Below, piece by piece: positions 29,984 through 37,254 of a stretch of DNA of 64,000 bases. Location: positions 496,001-560,000 of the forward strand of contig NZ_CANMEZ010000001.1 in assembly GCF_947496985.1 (NCBI RefSeq), read 5' to 3'. The translations under genes and the position numbers were made by a program. Below the pieces are notes generated by a model. That model saw nothing but the letters and a program-made list of their open reading frames with translations. It made no database searches and was not told the origin of the DNA. Within the stretch, counting starts at the first letter, position 1. Each line of letters opens with the position of its first letter. Source of the stretch: an uncultured Kordia sp. (GTDB taxonomy: Bacteria; Bacteroidota; Bacteroidia; Flavobacteriales; Flavobacteriaceae).

Positions 29984-30577
29984 TTATTTTTTAAAGGAAT
30001 TGGTTTGCATAGCAACTTCCTTATTTTTTGTGGTTGAAAATCCTAAGATTTCTTTATACATAACTTGATGTCCATCAACTGCTGCACTTTCTAGTGTGTT
30101 GAATCGATATAAATCTAAGTAAATGTCAATTTTGTCTATATCTTGATGGTCTGAGAACAATGAAGATGAAATTGATTTCAATATGACTTCTCGTTCTTCC
30201 ACATCAAAGATGTTTGAGTTAAAGTGTAAGTTTGCTGATCTAAATTTTAAGAAAGATTCTGGTGACTTAAATGGAAGTTGAATTTCTTCGCCGTCAGCCA
30301 TAAATCGCATACTTACTTTTATGGGTGATATATTTGGAGAAAAGAATGAATATCCTCTATTGGTTCCTGTGTATTTTGCATAAAAGAATATAAAATCAGT
30401 AACCGGTTTCGGAGTTTCAAACAGTGAAGCTTTGTTTGCTATGAATTTTCCAACAGGATTTAACTTAGCTTGCGATTCTTCATCTTGAAACGAAGTAAAA
30501 CTTGCAAATCCTATAATCAACATAAACAATAAGTGAACGGTAAGATACCCGAGTAATATTTTTTTAGTTGTTTTCAT
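29984..30577 (-). CDS. SdpA-like single-pass membrane protein
   Basis: I chose the ATG at 30577 (protein starting MKTTKKILLGYL, 197 residues). The longer frame adds a 28-residue basic stretch starting inside the hairpin zone and lacks an exported-protein look. One membrane segment (~7-27) is followed by an extracytoplasmic domain with FFYAKYTGTNRGYSFFSP near residues 65-82. The size, the single anchor, the aromatic FFSP motif and pairing with an HTTM gene match SdpA-type proteins. Homology is suggested, not proven. It shares the tetrapeptide YTGT with the C-terminal end of the upstream secreted peptides. Confidence 0.65.
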   Translation of the reverse strand: MKTTKKILLGYLTVHLLFMLIIGFASFTSFQDEESQAKLNPVGKFIANKASLFETPKPVTDFIFFYAKYTGTNRGYSFFSPNISPIKVSMRFMADGEEIQLPFKSPESFLKFRSANLHFNSNIFDVEEREVILKSISSSLFSDHQDIDKIDIYLDLYRFNTLESAAVDGHQVMYKEILGFSTTKNKEVAMQTNSFKK

Positions 30578-30623
30578 GATTATATATTTTTTTATTGGAT
30601 TAAGAATACTTGAGTAAAGATTG

Positions 30624-30657
30624 AAAAGAAAAGACCGAAAAAGTGGTCTTTTCTTTT
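30624..30657 (-). terminator. Strong hairpin between peptide genes and SdpA/B-like genes
   Basis: AAAAGAAAAGACC (30624-30636) and GGTCTTTTCTTTT (30645-30657) form a perfect 13-bp stem with an 8-nt loop, beginning 13 bp after the stop of the last peptide gene. In the minus-strand transcript the 3' arm is U-rich, so it can act as a partial terminator, giving more peptide than membrane-protein mRNA. Confidence 0.75.
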
Positions 30658-30670
30658 TCAATTCTAAGGT

Positions 30671-30871
30671 CTATCTTTCTGAAGTTCCAGTATAAACGAA
30701 ATCTCTAGAAATAAATGTCCATGAATCTTTCAACATGTTGTCTAAGTTCTCTACAGTTGTAACGTTTACGTCATCCATAGATACTTCTTGTGCGTTTGAA
30801 GTGTTGATTGCAGATACTGCGAATAATGCTACTACTGCTAATGCTCCTGTTAATTTTACTAATTTTTTCAT
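30671..30871 (-). CDS. Secreted 66-residue peptide, copy 3 of a tandem triplet
   Basis: A 66-residue product with a signal peptide (basic MKKLVKL, hydrophobic ALAVVALFAVSA, cleavage probably after SNA near residue 27), leaving a ~39-residue acidic, Cys-free peptide ending SRDFVYTGTSER. It differs from its two neighbours only at residue 5 (Val) and shares Ser50 with the first copy. Its last ~60 bases carry many synonymous changes relative to the other copies although the amino acids are unchanged, so the C-terminal sequence is under selection. It is the copy next to the SdpA/SdpB-like genes. Function unknown; a toxin, pheromone or SDP-like precursor is possible. Confidence 0.85.
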   Translation of the reverse strand: MKKLVKLTGALAVVALFAVSAINTSNAQEVSMDDVNVTTVENLDNMLKDSWTFISRDFVYTGTSER

Positions 30872-30929
30872 AATAATGTGGTTTTAAAATTTTGATTAAA
30901 TAATGTGATTAATACTAATTGACTGTTGA

Positions 30930-31130
30930 CTAACGCTCGCTAGTTCCAGTGTATACGAAGTCTCTTGAGATAAATGTCCATTCGTCTTTCAACATGTTGT
31001 CTAAGTTCTCTACAGTTGTAACGTTTACGTCATCCATAGATACTTCTTGTGCGTTTGAAGTGTTGATTGCAGATACTGCGAATAATGCTACTACTGCTAA
31101 TGCTCCTGTTAATTTTGCTAATTTTTTCAT
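30930..31130 (-). CDS. Secreted 66-residue peptide, copy 2
   Basis: The middle gene of the triplet: same signal peptide and mature region, with Ala at residue 5 and Glu at residue 50 (KDEWTF instead of KDSWTF). This is the only change inside the predicted mature peptide, so the triplet makes two mature forms. The spacing to each neighbour is 58 bp. No known domain or Cys. Confidence 0.85.
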   Translation of the reverse strand: MKKLAKLTGALAVVALFAVSAINTSNAQEVSMDDVNVTTVENLDNMLKDEWTFISRDFVYTGTSER

Positions 31131-31188
31131 AATAATGTGGTTTTAAAATTTTGATTAAATAATGTGATTAATACTAATTGACTGTTGA

Positions 31189-31389
31189 CTAACGCTCGCT
31201 AGTTCCAGTGTATACGAAATCTCTTGAGATAAATGTCCAAGAATCTTTCAACATGTTGTCTAAGTTCTCTACAGTTGTAACGTTTACGTCATCCATAGAT
31301 ACTTCTTGTGCGTTTGAAGTGTTGATTGCAGATACTGCGAATAATGCTACTACTGCTAATGCTCCTGTTAATTTGATTAATTTTTTCAT
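31189..31389 (-). CDS. Secreted 66-residue peptide, copy 1 (promoter-proximal)
   Basis: The first gene of the triplet, with Ile at residue 5 and Ser at residue 50. It alone has the full upstream region: the CCGAAAA/AGAGTAGGAA element in the leader and, ~130-170 bp upstream, the perfect GATATTTATAAATC inverted repeat. The mature peptide (from ~residue 28) is EVSMDDVNVTTVENL... and ends YTGTSER. Product family not recognised. Confidence 0.85.
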   Translation of the reverse strand: MKKLIKLTGALAVVALFAVSAINTSNAQEVSMDDVNVTTVENLDNMLKDSWTFISRDFVYTGTSER

Positions 31390-31412
31390 AATACTAAAGT
31401 TTAAAAGTTTTG

Positions 31413-31442
31413 ATTTCCTACTCTGTTAATGGCTTTTCGGAT
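31413..31442 (-). promoter_or_regulatory. Conserved peptide-leader element (site P)
   Basis: On the minus strand this reads ATCCGAAAAGCCATTAACAG followed by AGTAGGAAAT, 23-53 bp before the first peptide ATG. The same two blocks, CCGAAAA and AGAGTAGGAA, with a 6-9 nt spacer occur upstream of the genes at 55464, 56257 and 56650. A weak -7-like TCGATTTG lies 25 nt upstream, so the element would be inside the 5' UTR. Confidence 0.75.
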
Positions 31443-31521
31443 TTCGCCTTTTGTGATTGTTGCAACAAATCGACAGTGCTAAATAATGACGTAATTTTCA
31501 CATTTTCAAACAGTTAGTTTT

Positions 31522-31558
31522 GATATTTATAAATCCAAGCATGAGATTTATAAATATC
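31522..31558. promoter_or_regulatory. Perfect 14-bp inverted repeat, probable operator
   Basis: GATATTTATAAATC (31522-31535) and GATTTATAAATATC (31545-31558) are exact reverse complements with a 9-nt spacer, between the divergent peptide triplet and the TPR-AraC regulator. Single or degenerate copies of the arm occur upstream of the genes at 34631, 53472 and 55464. It is probably a regulator binding site, perhaps of the adjacent TPR-AraC protein. Confidence 0.7.
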
Positions 31559-31596
31559 ATCTCGTTAGATTTTTTCTGAAGACACGTAAATACTTG

Positions 31597-31616
31597 AATG
31601 ACATGGATATGTCATT
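31597..31616. promoter_or_regulatory. 8-bp inverted repeat in the divergent intergenic region
   Basis: AATGACAT (31597-31604) and ATGTCATT (31609-31616) flank GGAT. It lies ~170 bp before the TPR-AraC start and could be a second operator. The rest of 31390-31787 shows no gene. Confidence 0.5.
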
Positions 31617-31787
31617 ATTCTTTCAAAATTTGATATATTTATCATGTATTTAAGGGCAGAATATTGATTTTTATACATATTTAACCAAAACTGTATTATT
31701 TAACCTACTTTTAAGAGTTTTAATTTTTTACATAAAAACATTTGAGGGAGTGTTTTTTGAACTCTGAAAGAAAATTTTTGAAAAAAA

Positions 31788-33566
31788 GTGACTATTATTT
31801 TCCAAAACAAACCACATATAATAGGTTTTTCATCTTCTTTTCGTAAGAATGTGTCAATTACATCTGTATTATTTGTAATTATTTCGACTGTTTTAGGAGT
31901 TACTGACTGCTTTTCACAAGAAAATAGTTTCGAAAAATTGAAAACAGACTTTGTTTCTGAAACAAAAAGTGCTGAAGAAAACCTAAATACTGCCAAATTA
32001 TACCTTGAAAACGCCAAAAAAGACAATGATTTACTTAAAATAGTAGAAGGATACGAGTTATTGGTTACACATTATAGTCATACAAAAACAGCTATTTCCT
32101 ATTCTGATAGTATTATTTTATTGTCTAAAAATGCAAAACTTGACGGATATCTAGGAAAAGGGTATTTATTAAAAGGAACACAATTATACTATAATTCAAA
32201 ATATAATGAAGCGCTAGATAACTTTGCTACAGCAAACGACTTAGCAATTGCTTCTAAAAATATTGCGCAACAGATTTCTATTAAACATTATATAGGACTG
32301 TTAAAAAATGTAAGTGATGAAAAAGAAGAAGCATTAACTATTTTTCAGGAAAACTTAGATTTCATTACAAAGAATGACTATCAAAAGAAAGACAAGCAAC
32401 AATATTTGAAATCGTTATTCGCGCTAGCAGATTCGTATAATAAGAATAGACTTTTAGATTCTGCAGAAATTGTGCATCAACGTGGAATTGTTGCCAGTTT
32501 AGATCATCCTGATAAATATTTATATCCTTGGTTTTTATTATCATACGGAATTACTTCATACTTTCAAGAAGATTATACCAAAGGAAAAGACAGCTTACAA
32601 AAAGCGGCTACATTTTTCAAAACCAACGAAAAAGCATTGTCTTCTACATACCTTTATATATATAGATGCTTGGAGAAACAAGAGAAGAACGAAGAATCGC
32701 TACAATATTTGTATAAAGTAGATTCTATTTATCAGCAACACCCAAAAGTTGTGTTTCAGGCTAGAGAAGCTTATGAACTTTTAAATACTGCACATAAAAC
32801 TTCTGGTGATGATGCTGCACGTTTGTCTGCAATTGAAAAATTATTAGCTGTCGATGATATTATTTCTAAAGATTATCAAAATCTTGGAAAAAAGATTGTG
32901 ACCAAGTATGAAACTCCTTTATTAATTTCTGAGAAAGAAGCATTATTGAGCAAAAAAGAAGAGTTGATCACCAAACTAGAAGATTCTAACTTCTTATCGC
33001 AAAAAACTATTTTAGTGCTTATTATTCTTTCCGTATTACTTTCTGGAGCTATTTTTTACTTTTTCCGTAGAAACGTGGTTTACAAGAAACGTTTTGATGC
33101 ATTGATGTTGGAATATGAAAATAAGGAAAAGAAGAAAGAAGAGGAACCTGTTAAAAAAATCCCTGTTATCACGAAGGCTTCCGTAGGAATTCCACAAGAA
33201 ATTATTGATTCCGTTTTAGTTAAGTTAGATAAATTTGAAAAGAATCATAAGTTTACCAAAAAGAGTTATACACTCACCAAACTTGCAAAAGAGTTAGATA
33301 CAAATAGTACATACCTTTCAAAAATCATTAATATGACAAAAGGGATGAACTTTGCTAAGTATATGAATGAAATCAGAATTGATTACGCCATTACACAATT
33401 AAAAGAAAATAGATTGTTTAGATCTTACACTATAAAAGCAATTGCTATTGAGGTTGGATTTAATAATGCACAATCATTTTCGGTAGCTTTTAACAAAAAA
33501 ACAGGAATTCATCCTTCGTATTTCTTAAAACAACTTGAAAATCAAGAGTTAAAAGAATCAGCATAG
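31788..33566 (+). CDS. Transmembrane TPR-sensor AraC-family regulator 1
   Basis: A 592-residue protein from a GTG start (an in-frame stop lies 9 bp upstream and no ATG is usable). Layout: signal anchor (~22-43), TPR repeats (~55-370, e.g. GYLLKGTQLYYNSKYNEALDNF), a coiled-coil stretch (~375-403), a membrane helix (~404-424), then a cytoplasmic AraC HTH (~490-588, TKLAKELDTNSTYLSKIIN, IAIEVGFNNAQSFSVAFNKKTG). This is a one-component receptor with a periplasmic TPR domain. It is divergent from the secreted-peptide triplet, so those peptides are candidate ligands and targets. The paralogue is at 51598-53370. Confidence 0.88.
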   Translation: MTIIFQNKPHIIGFSSSFRKNVSITSVLFVIISTVLGVTDCFSQENSFEKLKTDFVSETKSAEENLNTAKLYLENAKKDNDLLKIVEGYELLVTHYSHTKTAISYSDSIILLSKNAKLDGYLGKGYLLKGTQLYYNSKYNEALDNFATANDLAIASKNIAQQISIKHYIGLLKNVSDEKEEALTIFQENLDFITKNDYQKKDKQQYLKSLFALADSYNKNRLLDSAEIVHQRGIVASLDHPDKYLYPWFLLSYGITSYFQEDYTKGKDSLQKAATFFKTNEKALSSTYLYIYRCLEKQEKNEESLQYLYKVDSIYQQHPKVVFQAREAYELLNTAHKTSGDDAARLSAIEKLLAVDDIISKDYQNLGKKIVTKYETPLLISEKEALLSKKEELITKLEDSNFLSQKTILVLIILSVLLSGAIFYFFRRNVVYKKRFDALMLEYENKEKKKEEEPVKKIPVITKASVGIPQEIIDSVLVKLDKFEKNHKFTKKSYTLTKLAKELDTNSTYLSKIINMTKGMNFAKYMNEIRIDYAITQLKENRLFRSYTIKAIAIEVGFNNAQSFSVAFNKKTGIHPSYFLKQLENQELKESA

Positions 33567-33731
33567 TATACCTTATATATAATGACTCATTCAGAAATCT
33601 ATTTTTTAGTGAAGAAGATTGTGTTCTTTTATTCCCTTTTTAAGTAAGCTATTTCATAGCATTTTAAATCACGATTATTGAGTGAAAACCCTAAAAGTTA
33701 GTAGCTTTGAACAAAACTAAAAAAGCAGAGC

Positions 33732-34232
33732 GTGCTAAATCCTGAGTTAAAAATCATTTTTGAAGTTAAAGCAAACGAAACCTCTATTATTGAACAAAAG
33801 GTAATTCACAATAAAAACTCTAGGAAAAATAAAATAAAGCTCAGTAAAGAAGAATACGAAGAAACTTTAATAAAGTGGTGTTTGTTTAAATATGTACAGC
33901 CTTTAAACGACAATCTTTTCAATACAGAATTTTTCCCACTTACTCCTTCTGAAGTATTAAACAATGGCTTATCTGCAAATTTTATAGCCAACTACCTCAA
34001 CTCAAATTTAGTTTTTGATTTTTACCAACCAAAGGAAAATGATAAACTAACGATACGTATGGAATATAAACTTTCTGAAATAAATAGAAAATCAAGACCT
34101 TATATTGGCGATTTCATTTCATTGATATTTACTAAGGAATGGAAAATAAATAAAAACTTCAATCATATTCATAATTCATATAGCGAAGTAAAACATGGCA
34201 ATCTTACCATAATTAAAAATAAGTTGCCGTAG
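33732..34232 (+). CDS. Hypothetical protein, 166 residues
   Basis: The frame opens with GTG at 33732 and codes for a Lys/Asn-rich protein without signal peptide or membrane segment. Segments such as KWCLFKYVQPLNDNLFNTEFFPLTPSEVLNNGL and RPYIGDFISLIFTKEW look like a folded domain, but I recognise no family. It lies 165 bp after the TPR-AraC gene. The GTG start is uncertain. Confidence 0.55.
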   Translation: MLNPELKIIFEVKANETSIIEQKVIHNKNSRKNKIKLSKEEYEETLIKWCLFKYVQPLNDNLFNTEFFPLTPSEVLNNGLSANFIANYLNSNLVFDFYQPKENDKLTIRMEYKLSEINRKSRPYIGDFISLIFTKEWKINKNFNHIHNSYSEVKHGNLTIIKNKLP

Positions 34233-34630
34233 AAATATATAAATATAAGTTTTACATACGAGCGCTTCTTTCAATCTAATATTTATATATCTTCTTTTTT
34301 TACATCTAAACTTTTCACATTATCGATTCTTAAAAATTCAGGATTGAAAGAATATAAAACTCCTTAGATTTTAGATGTTTTTTATGCTTTAAATTGACTT
34401 TATACTTCATTCCTAAAAGTCAATTTTTAGTCGTTTTTTACAAAAAAACAGCCATTTATCGCTCACAAGCCTTCGAACAACATGAAAATCAACAATCAAA
34501 AACAATTAATTGATTGCCAGCAAGTTACAAGCTTATTTTTAGAATGATATTTATAAATACCACGAAAAACCATTAAAATCGGGAGTGTTTTTGCTATACA
34601 TTTACTTCATAATCGCAAAACAAAAACACC
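34233..34630. promoter_or_regulatory. 398-bp upstream region of the RiPP-like gene
   Basis: No gene is visible. It contains GATATTTATAAATA at 34546-34559, one arm of the 31522-31558 repeat with 13 of 14 bases matching, ending 71 bp before the 34631 ATG. Directly after it, 34563-34586 (CGAAAAACCATTAAAATCGG then GAGT) resembles a degenerate form of the CCGAAAA...AGAGTAGGAA leader element; the CCATTAA block is identical to site P. Confidence 0.55.
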
Positions 34631-34822
34631 ATGAAAACTTTAAAAAACTTTACTCAAAAACTTAACCTTAACAGTTCTAAAATTGCAAACCTTACAAACG
34701 CACATACAATAAAAGGAGGATTAATTCCTTTAACTGGAGCATGTGCACAAAAAGCACAAAGTAGACCAACAAATACATTTACAGCTTTATGTGGAAATGA
34801 TACTGTAGATACACAAATATAA
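34631..34822 (+). CDS. RiPP-like precursor peptide with GG leader (63 residues)
   Basis: Residues 1-30 form a Bacteroidota-type natural-product leader: KLNLNSSKIANL (10-21) matches the K-L-x-L-x-K-x-x-I-x-x-L pattern of class I lanthipeptide-type leaders, and cleavage is expected after Gly29-Gly30. The 33-residue core (from LIPLTGACAQ) has two Cys and several Thr and Ser. No LanB/LanC, radical-SAM or peptidase-transporter gene is adjacent. An operator arm and a degenerate leader element lie upstream, tying it to the peptide regulon. Confidence 0.75.
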   Translation: MKTLKNFTQKLNLNSSKIANLTNAHTIKGGLIPLTGACAQKAQSRPTNTFTALCGNDTVDTQI

Positions 34823-34848
34823 ATTACAATTCTTTTTTTTCAATTATA

Positions 34849-34894
34849 AAATGCTATCTCGAAAACTGTGTAAAATTTCGATATAGCATTTTGT
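34849..34894 (+). terminator. Terminator after the RiPP-like precursor
   Basis: Arms AAATGCTATCTCGAAA (34849-34864) and TTTCGATATAGCATTT (34876-34891) pair with one mismatch and an 11-nt loop. It isolates the precursor from the S9 peptidase gene starting 28 bp later. Confidence 0.75.
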
Positions 34895-34922
34895 ATTTCA
34901 ACTACGAAACCAATACTATTTC

Positions 34923-37097
34923 ATGAAACTCAAGTTTCTTCTTCTTTTTACTAGCATTTTATGTTTACAATGTGTTGACCCAAATACACAAAAGCCTCCA
35001 TTAGCACCTGAGCAAACCATCACAAATACTTATTTCTCTAAAAAAATTACAGATCCATATCAGTATATGGAAAATCTTTCTGACACAACTGTACTCAATT
35101 GGTTAGCAAAACAGAACGAGTATACAAATACTGTACTTCAAAAAATTTCTGGTCGTGCAAAGTTGCTTCAAAAGATAGAAGCCAATGACAAATTGCGTTC
35201 AGAAACGATTTATGACTTAAAAACCATTGCTCCAGATGCGTATTATTACTTAAAAACATCTCCTGATCATTTAGCTAATATTTTATGCTTTAAAGCCGGA
35301 ATAACGGGAAAAGAAGTAGAAATTTTCAATTCTAAAAATTACAAACCAAATACAAATCATAACTATATTATCAATTATTTTCAGTCGAGTTGGAATGGTA
35401 AAAAAATCGCCATCAGTTTTACAAAGAATGATGAAGAAATTTCAGAAATTGCCATTTTAGATCTTGAAACACAACAACTTCACAACGAAATTATTGACCA
35501 TTGTTGGCCGTCTGAGTTAGGTGGAATCAACTGGCTTCCAAATGATTCAGGGTTTATATACACACATATTCCTGTGATTGATACCAAATCTCCCGATTAT
35601 ATTTTAAATACATCTGCTGTTTTGTATCGTTTAGGAAGTAATCCGAAAAATATAAAGACATTATTTTCAAAAGAATCACATCCGCAACTAGGGTTACAAG
35701 CTGCGGATTTTCCTATGATTCACATCTTTAGTCAAGATCAAAAATACATATTCGGTCGTGTTGGTGGTATTGGGTTTAAAGACTATTACTATGCTCATAT
35801 TGACGATTTAGACAAAGAAAATGTACATTGGATTCCTTTCTTTAAGAAAAAACACAAAGTAGAAAAGTTTATTCCTGTAGGAGATGATGTATATTTTTTA
35901 ACAGCACAACATGCTTCCAACTTTCGTATTTGCAAAACCAACTTACAAGAGCTAAATTTTGACAATCCAACAACTATTGTATCAGAAGATTCTACACAAA
36001 CACTCAACGATTTTACAATTACCAATCAAGGATTGTTTTATACCAAAACAAAAAACGGTGTACTTTCGAGCTTATATCAAGTTAAAAATAAAATCACAAA
36101 GCAGATTTCATTACCACAAGCTGCTGGAAACATTCGTCTTTCGTCTATTAGCCCAAATTATGCTGATTTATGGATTGAAACGGAAAGTTGGGTTACACAC
36201 AGAAACAGATATCGATACAATCATCAAATAAGCACTTTTAAGGAAGAAAATCTAACTCCTGTGATAGATTATAAAGAATTAAAAGATATTGTCATAGAAG
36301 AGATTGAAATCACTTCTCACGATGGAACAAAGGTTCCTTTATCTATCATTTACAAAAAAGGCATGAAAAAAGATGGAAAAAATCGTATGTTATTGAATGG
36401 ATATGGCTCATACAACTGGATAAATGCCCCAAAATTATATCCGTATCTGTTGTATTGGCTAGGTGAAGGCGGCGTATACGCAGTAGCACATGTGCGTGGC
36501 GGTGGTGAAAAAGGTGCCGTTTGGCACAAAGCTGGTTATAAAGATACGAAAGCCAATACTTGGAAAGATTTTATTGCCTGTACCGAATATTTGATTGCAG
36601 AAAAATATACATCTCCCGAACGATTTGCTGTTTGGGGCGGAAGTGCTGGTGGAATTAATATTGGACGCGCTGTTACTGAACGACCAGATTTGTATGCTGC
36701 TGTAGTGATACGTGTTGGTTTATTGAATACGTTACGTTCAGAAATTGCGCCAAATGGGCAAAATAATGTAAAGGAGTTTGGAACGGTAAAAAAAGCTACT
36801 GAATTTAAGGCCTTGTTAGAAATGGACGCATACCAACACGTACAAAAAGAAACTGCATATCCTGCAATGTTATTAACTGCTGGACTACGAGATTCTAGAG
36901 TGGCAGCTTGGCAACCTGCAAAGTTTGCAGCACGTGTACAAGCAGCTACAACAACAGATAATCCAGTGTTATTAGCTGTAAACTTTACAGAAGGGCATGG
37001 ATTTGATCGTACAGGAAAAAGCAAGCGCAATGAACTTGCTGATATTATTTCTTTTGCCTTATGGCAAACGGACGCAGATGGGTTTGAGGCTAGGTAG
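34923..37097 (+). CDS. Prolyl oligopeptidase family (S9) serine peptidase, lipoprotein
   Basis: A 724-residue S9 peptidase with a short lipoprotein-type signal (LCLQC, ~13-17). A beta-propeller region spans ~70-440, then an alpha/beta-hydrolase catalytic domain. Catalytic serine lies in WGGSAGGINIGRA (~570), Asp in LRDSRVAAW (~657) and His in EGHGFDRTG (~695); VRGGGEKGAVWHKAG (~525) is characteristic. It cuts short peptides after proline in the periplasm or at the surface. It is adjacent to a RiPP-like precursor, but a terminator lies between, so a functional link is only a possibility. Confidence 0.93.
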   Translation: MKLKFLLLFTSILCLQCVDPNTQKPPLAPEQTITNTYFSKKITDPYQYMENLSDTTVLNWLAKQNEYTNTVLQKISGRAKLLQKIEANDKLRSETIYDLKTIAPDAYYYLKTSPDHLANILCFKAGITGKEVEIFNSKNYKPNTNHNYIINYFQSSWNGKKIAISFTKNDEEISEIAILDLETQQLHNEIIDHCWPSELGGINWLPNDSGFIYTHIPVIDTKSPDYILNTSAVLYRLGSNPKNIKTLFSKESHPQLGLQAADFPMIHIFSQDQKYIFGRVGGIGFKDYYYAHIDDLDKENVHWIPFFKKKHKVEKFIPVGDDVYFLTAQHASNFRICKTNLQELNFDNPTTIVSEDSTQTLNDFTITNQGLFYTKTKNGVLSSLYQVKNKITKQISLPQAAGNIRLSSISPNYADLWIETESWVTHRNRYRYNHQISTFKEENLTPVIDYKELKDIVIEEIEITSHDGTKVPLSIIYKKGMKKDGKNRMLLNGYGSYNWINAPKLYPYLLYWLGEGGVYAVAHVRGGGEKGAVWHKAGYKDTKANTWKDFIACTEYLIAEKYTSPERFAVWGGSAGGINIGRAVTERPDLYAAVVIRVGLLNTLRSEIAPNGQNNVKEFGTVKKATEFKALLEMDAYQHVQKETAYPAMLLTAGLRDSRVAAWQPAKFAARVQAATTTDNPVLLAVNFTEGHGFDRTGKSKRNELADIISFALWQTDADGFEAR

Positions 37098-37200
37098 ATT
37101 GGTATTAAATCTTGGGTAAAAATGCTATTCGTTCGTTTTTTGTGGATTTCAATTACTGCTCAAAGTGACAAACAAACCGTCCACTAATAATCTAAAATAA

Positions 37201-37230
37201 AAAAAGAGCACTATTCCTAGCGCTCTTTTT
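37201..37230. terminator. Bidirectional terminator between convergent genes
   Basis: AAAAAGAGC and GCTCTTTTT pair exactly around a 12-nt loop, with A and T tracts outside. It serves the S9 peptidase (plus) and the DUF5689 gene (minus). Confidence 0.8.
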
Positions 37231-37254
37231 TTATATGATATAGTTTTCGGAATC

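Larger units (their letters stand above)
30690..31389 (-). repeat. Tandem triplication, 259-bp unit
   Basis: The three peptide genes recur at exactly 259-bp intervals. The 58-bp spacers at 30872-30929 and 31131-31188 are identical, and most of the coding sequence is identical, which indicates recent duplication or continuing gene conversion. The downstream edge (copy 3 end, 30671 to ~30730) is where similarity becomes synonymous-divergent. Confidence 0.92.

Noticed and set aside
30671-31389. SdpC homology of the 66-residue peptides
   Set aside because: No Cys pair, no hydrophobic toxin segment and a much shorter chain; only the gene arrangement resembles the SDP system.
30949-31429. Plus-strand ORFs opposite the peptide triplet
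   Set aside because: They are antisense copies of the signal-peptide genes and lack a start region; the minus-strand frames show synonymous divergence, so they are the coding ones.
36536-37030. 164-residue minus-strand ORF inside the S9 peptidase
   Set aside because: It is antisense to the catalytic domain, whose motifs are intact; the frame is a codon-bias shadow.
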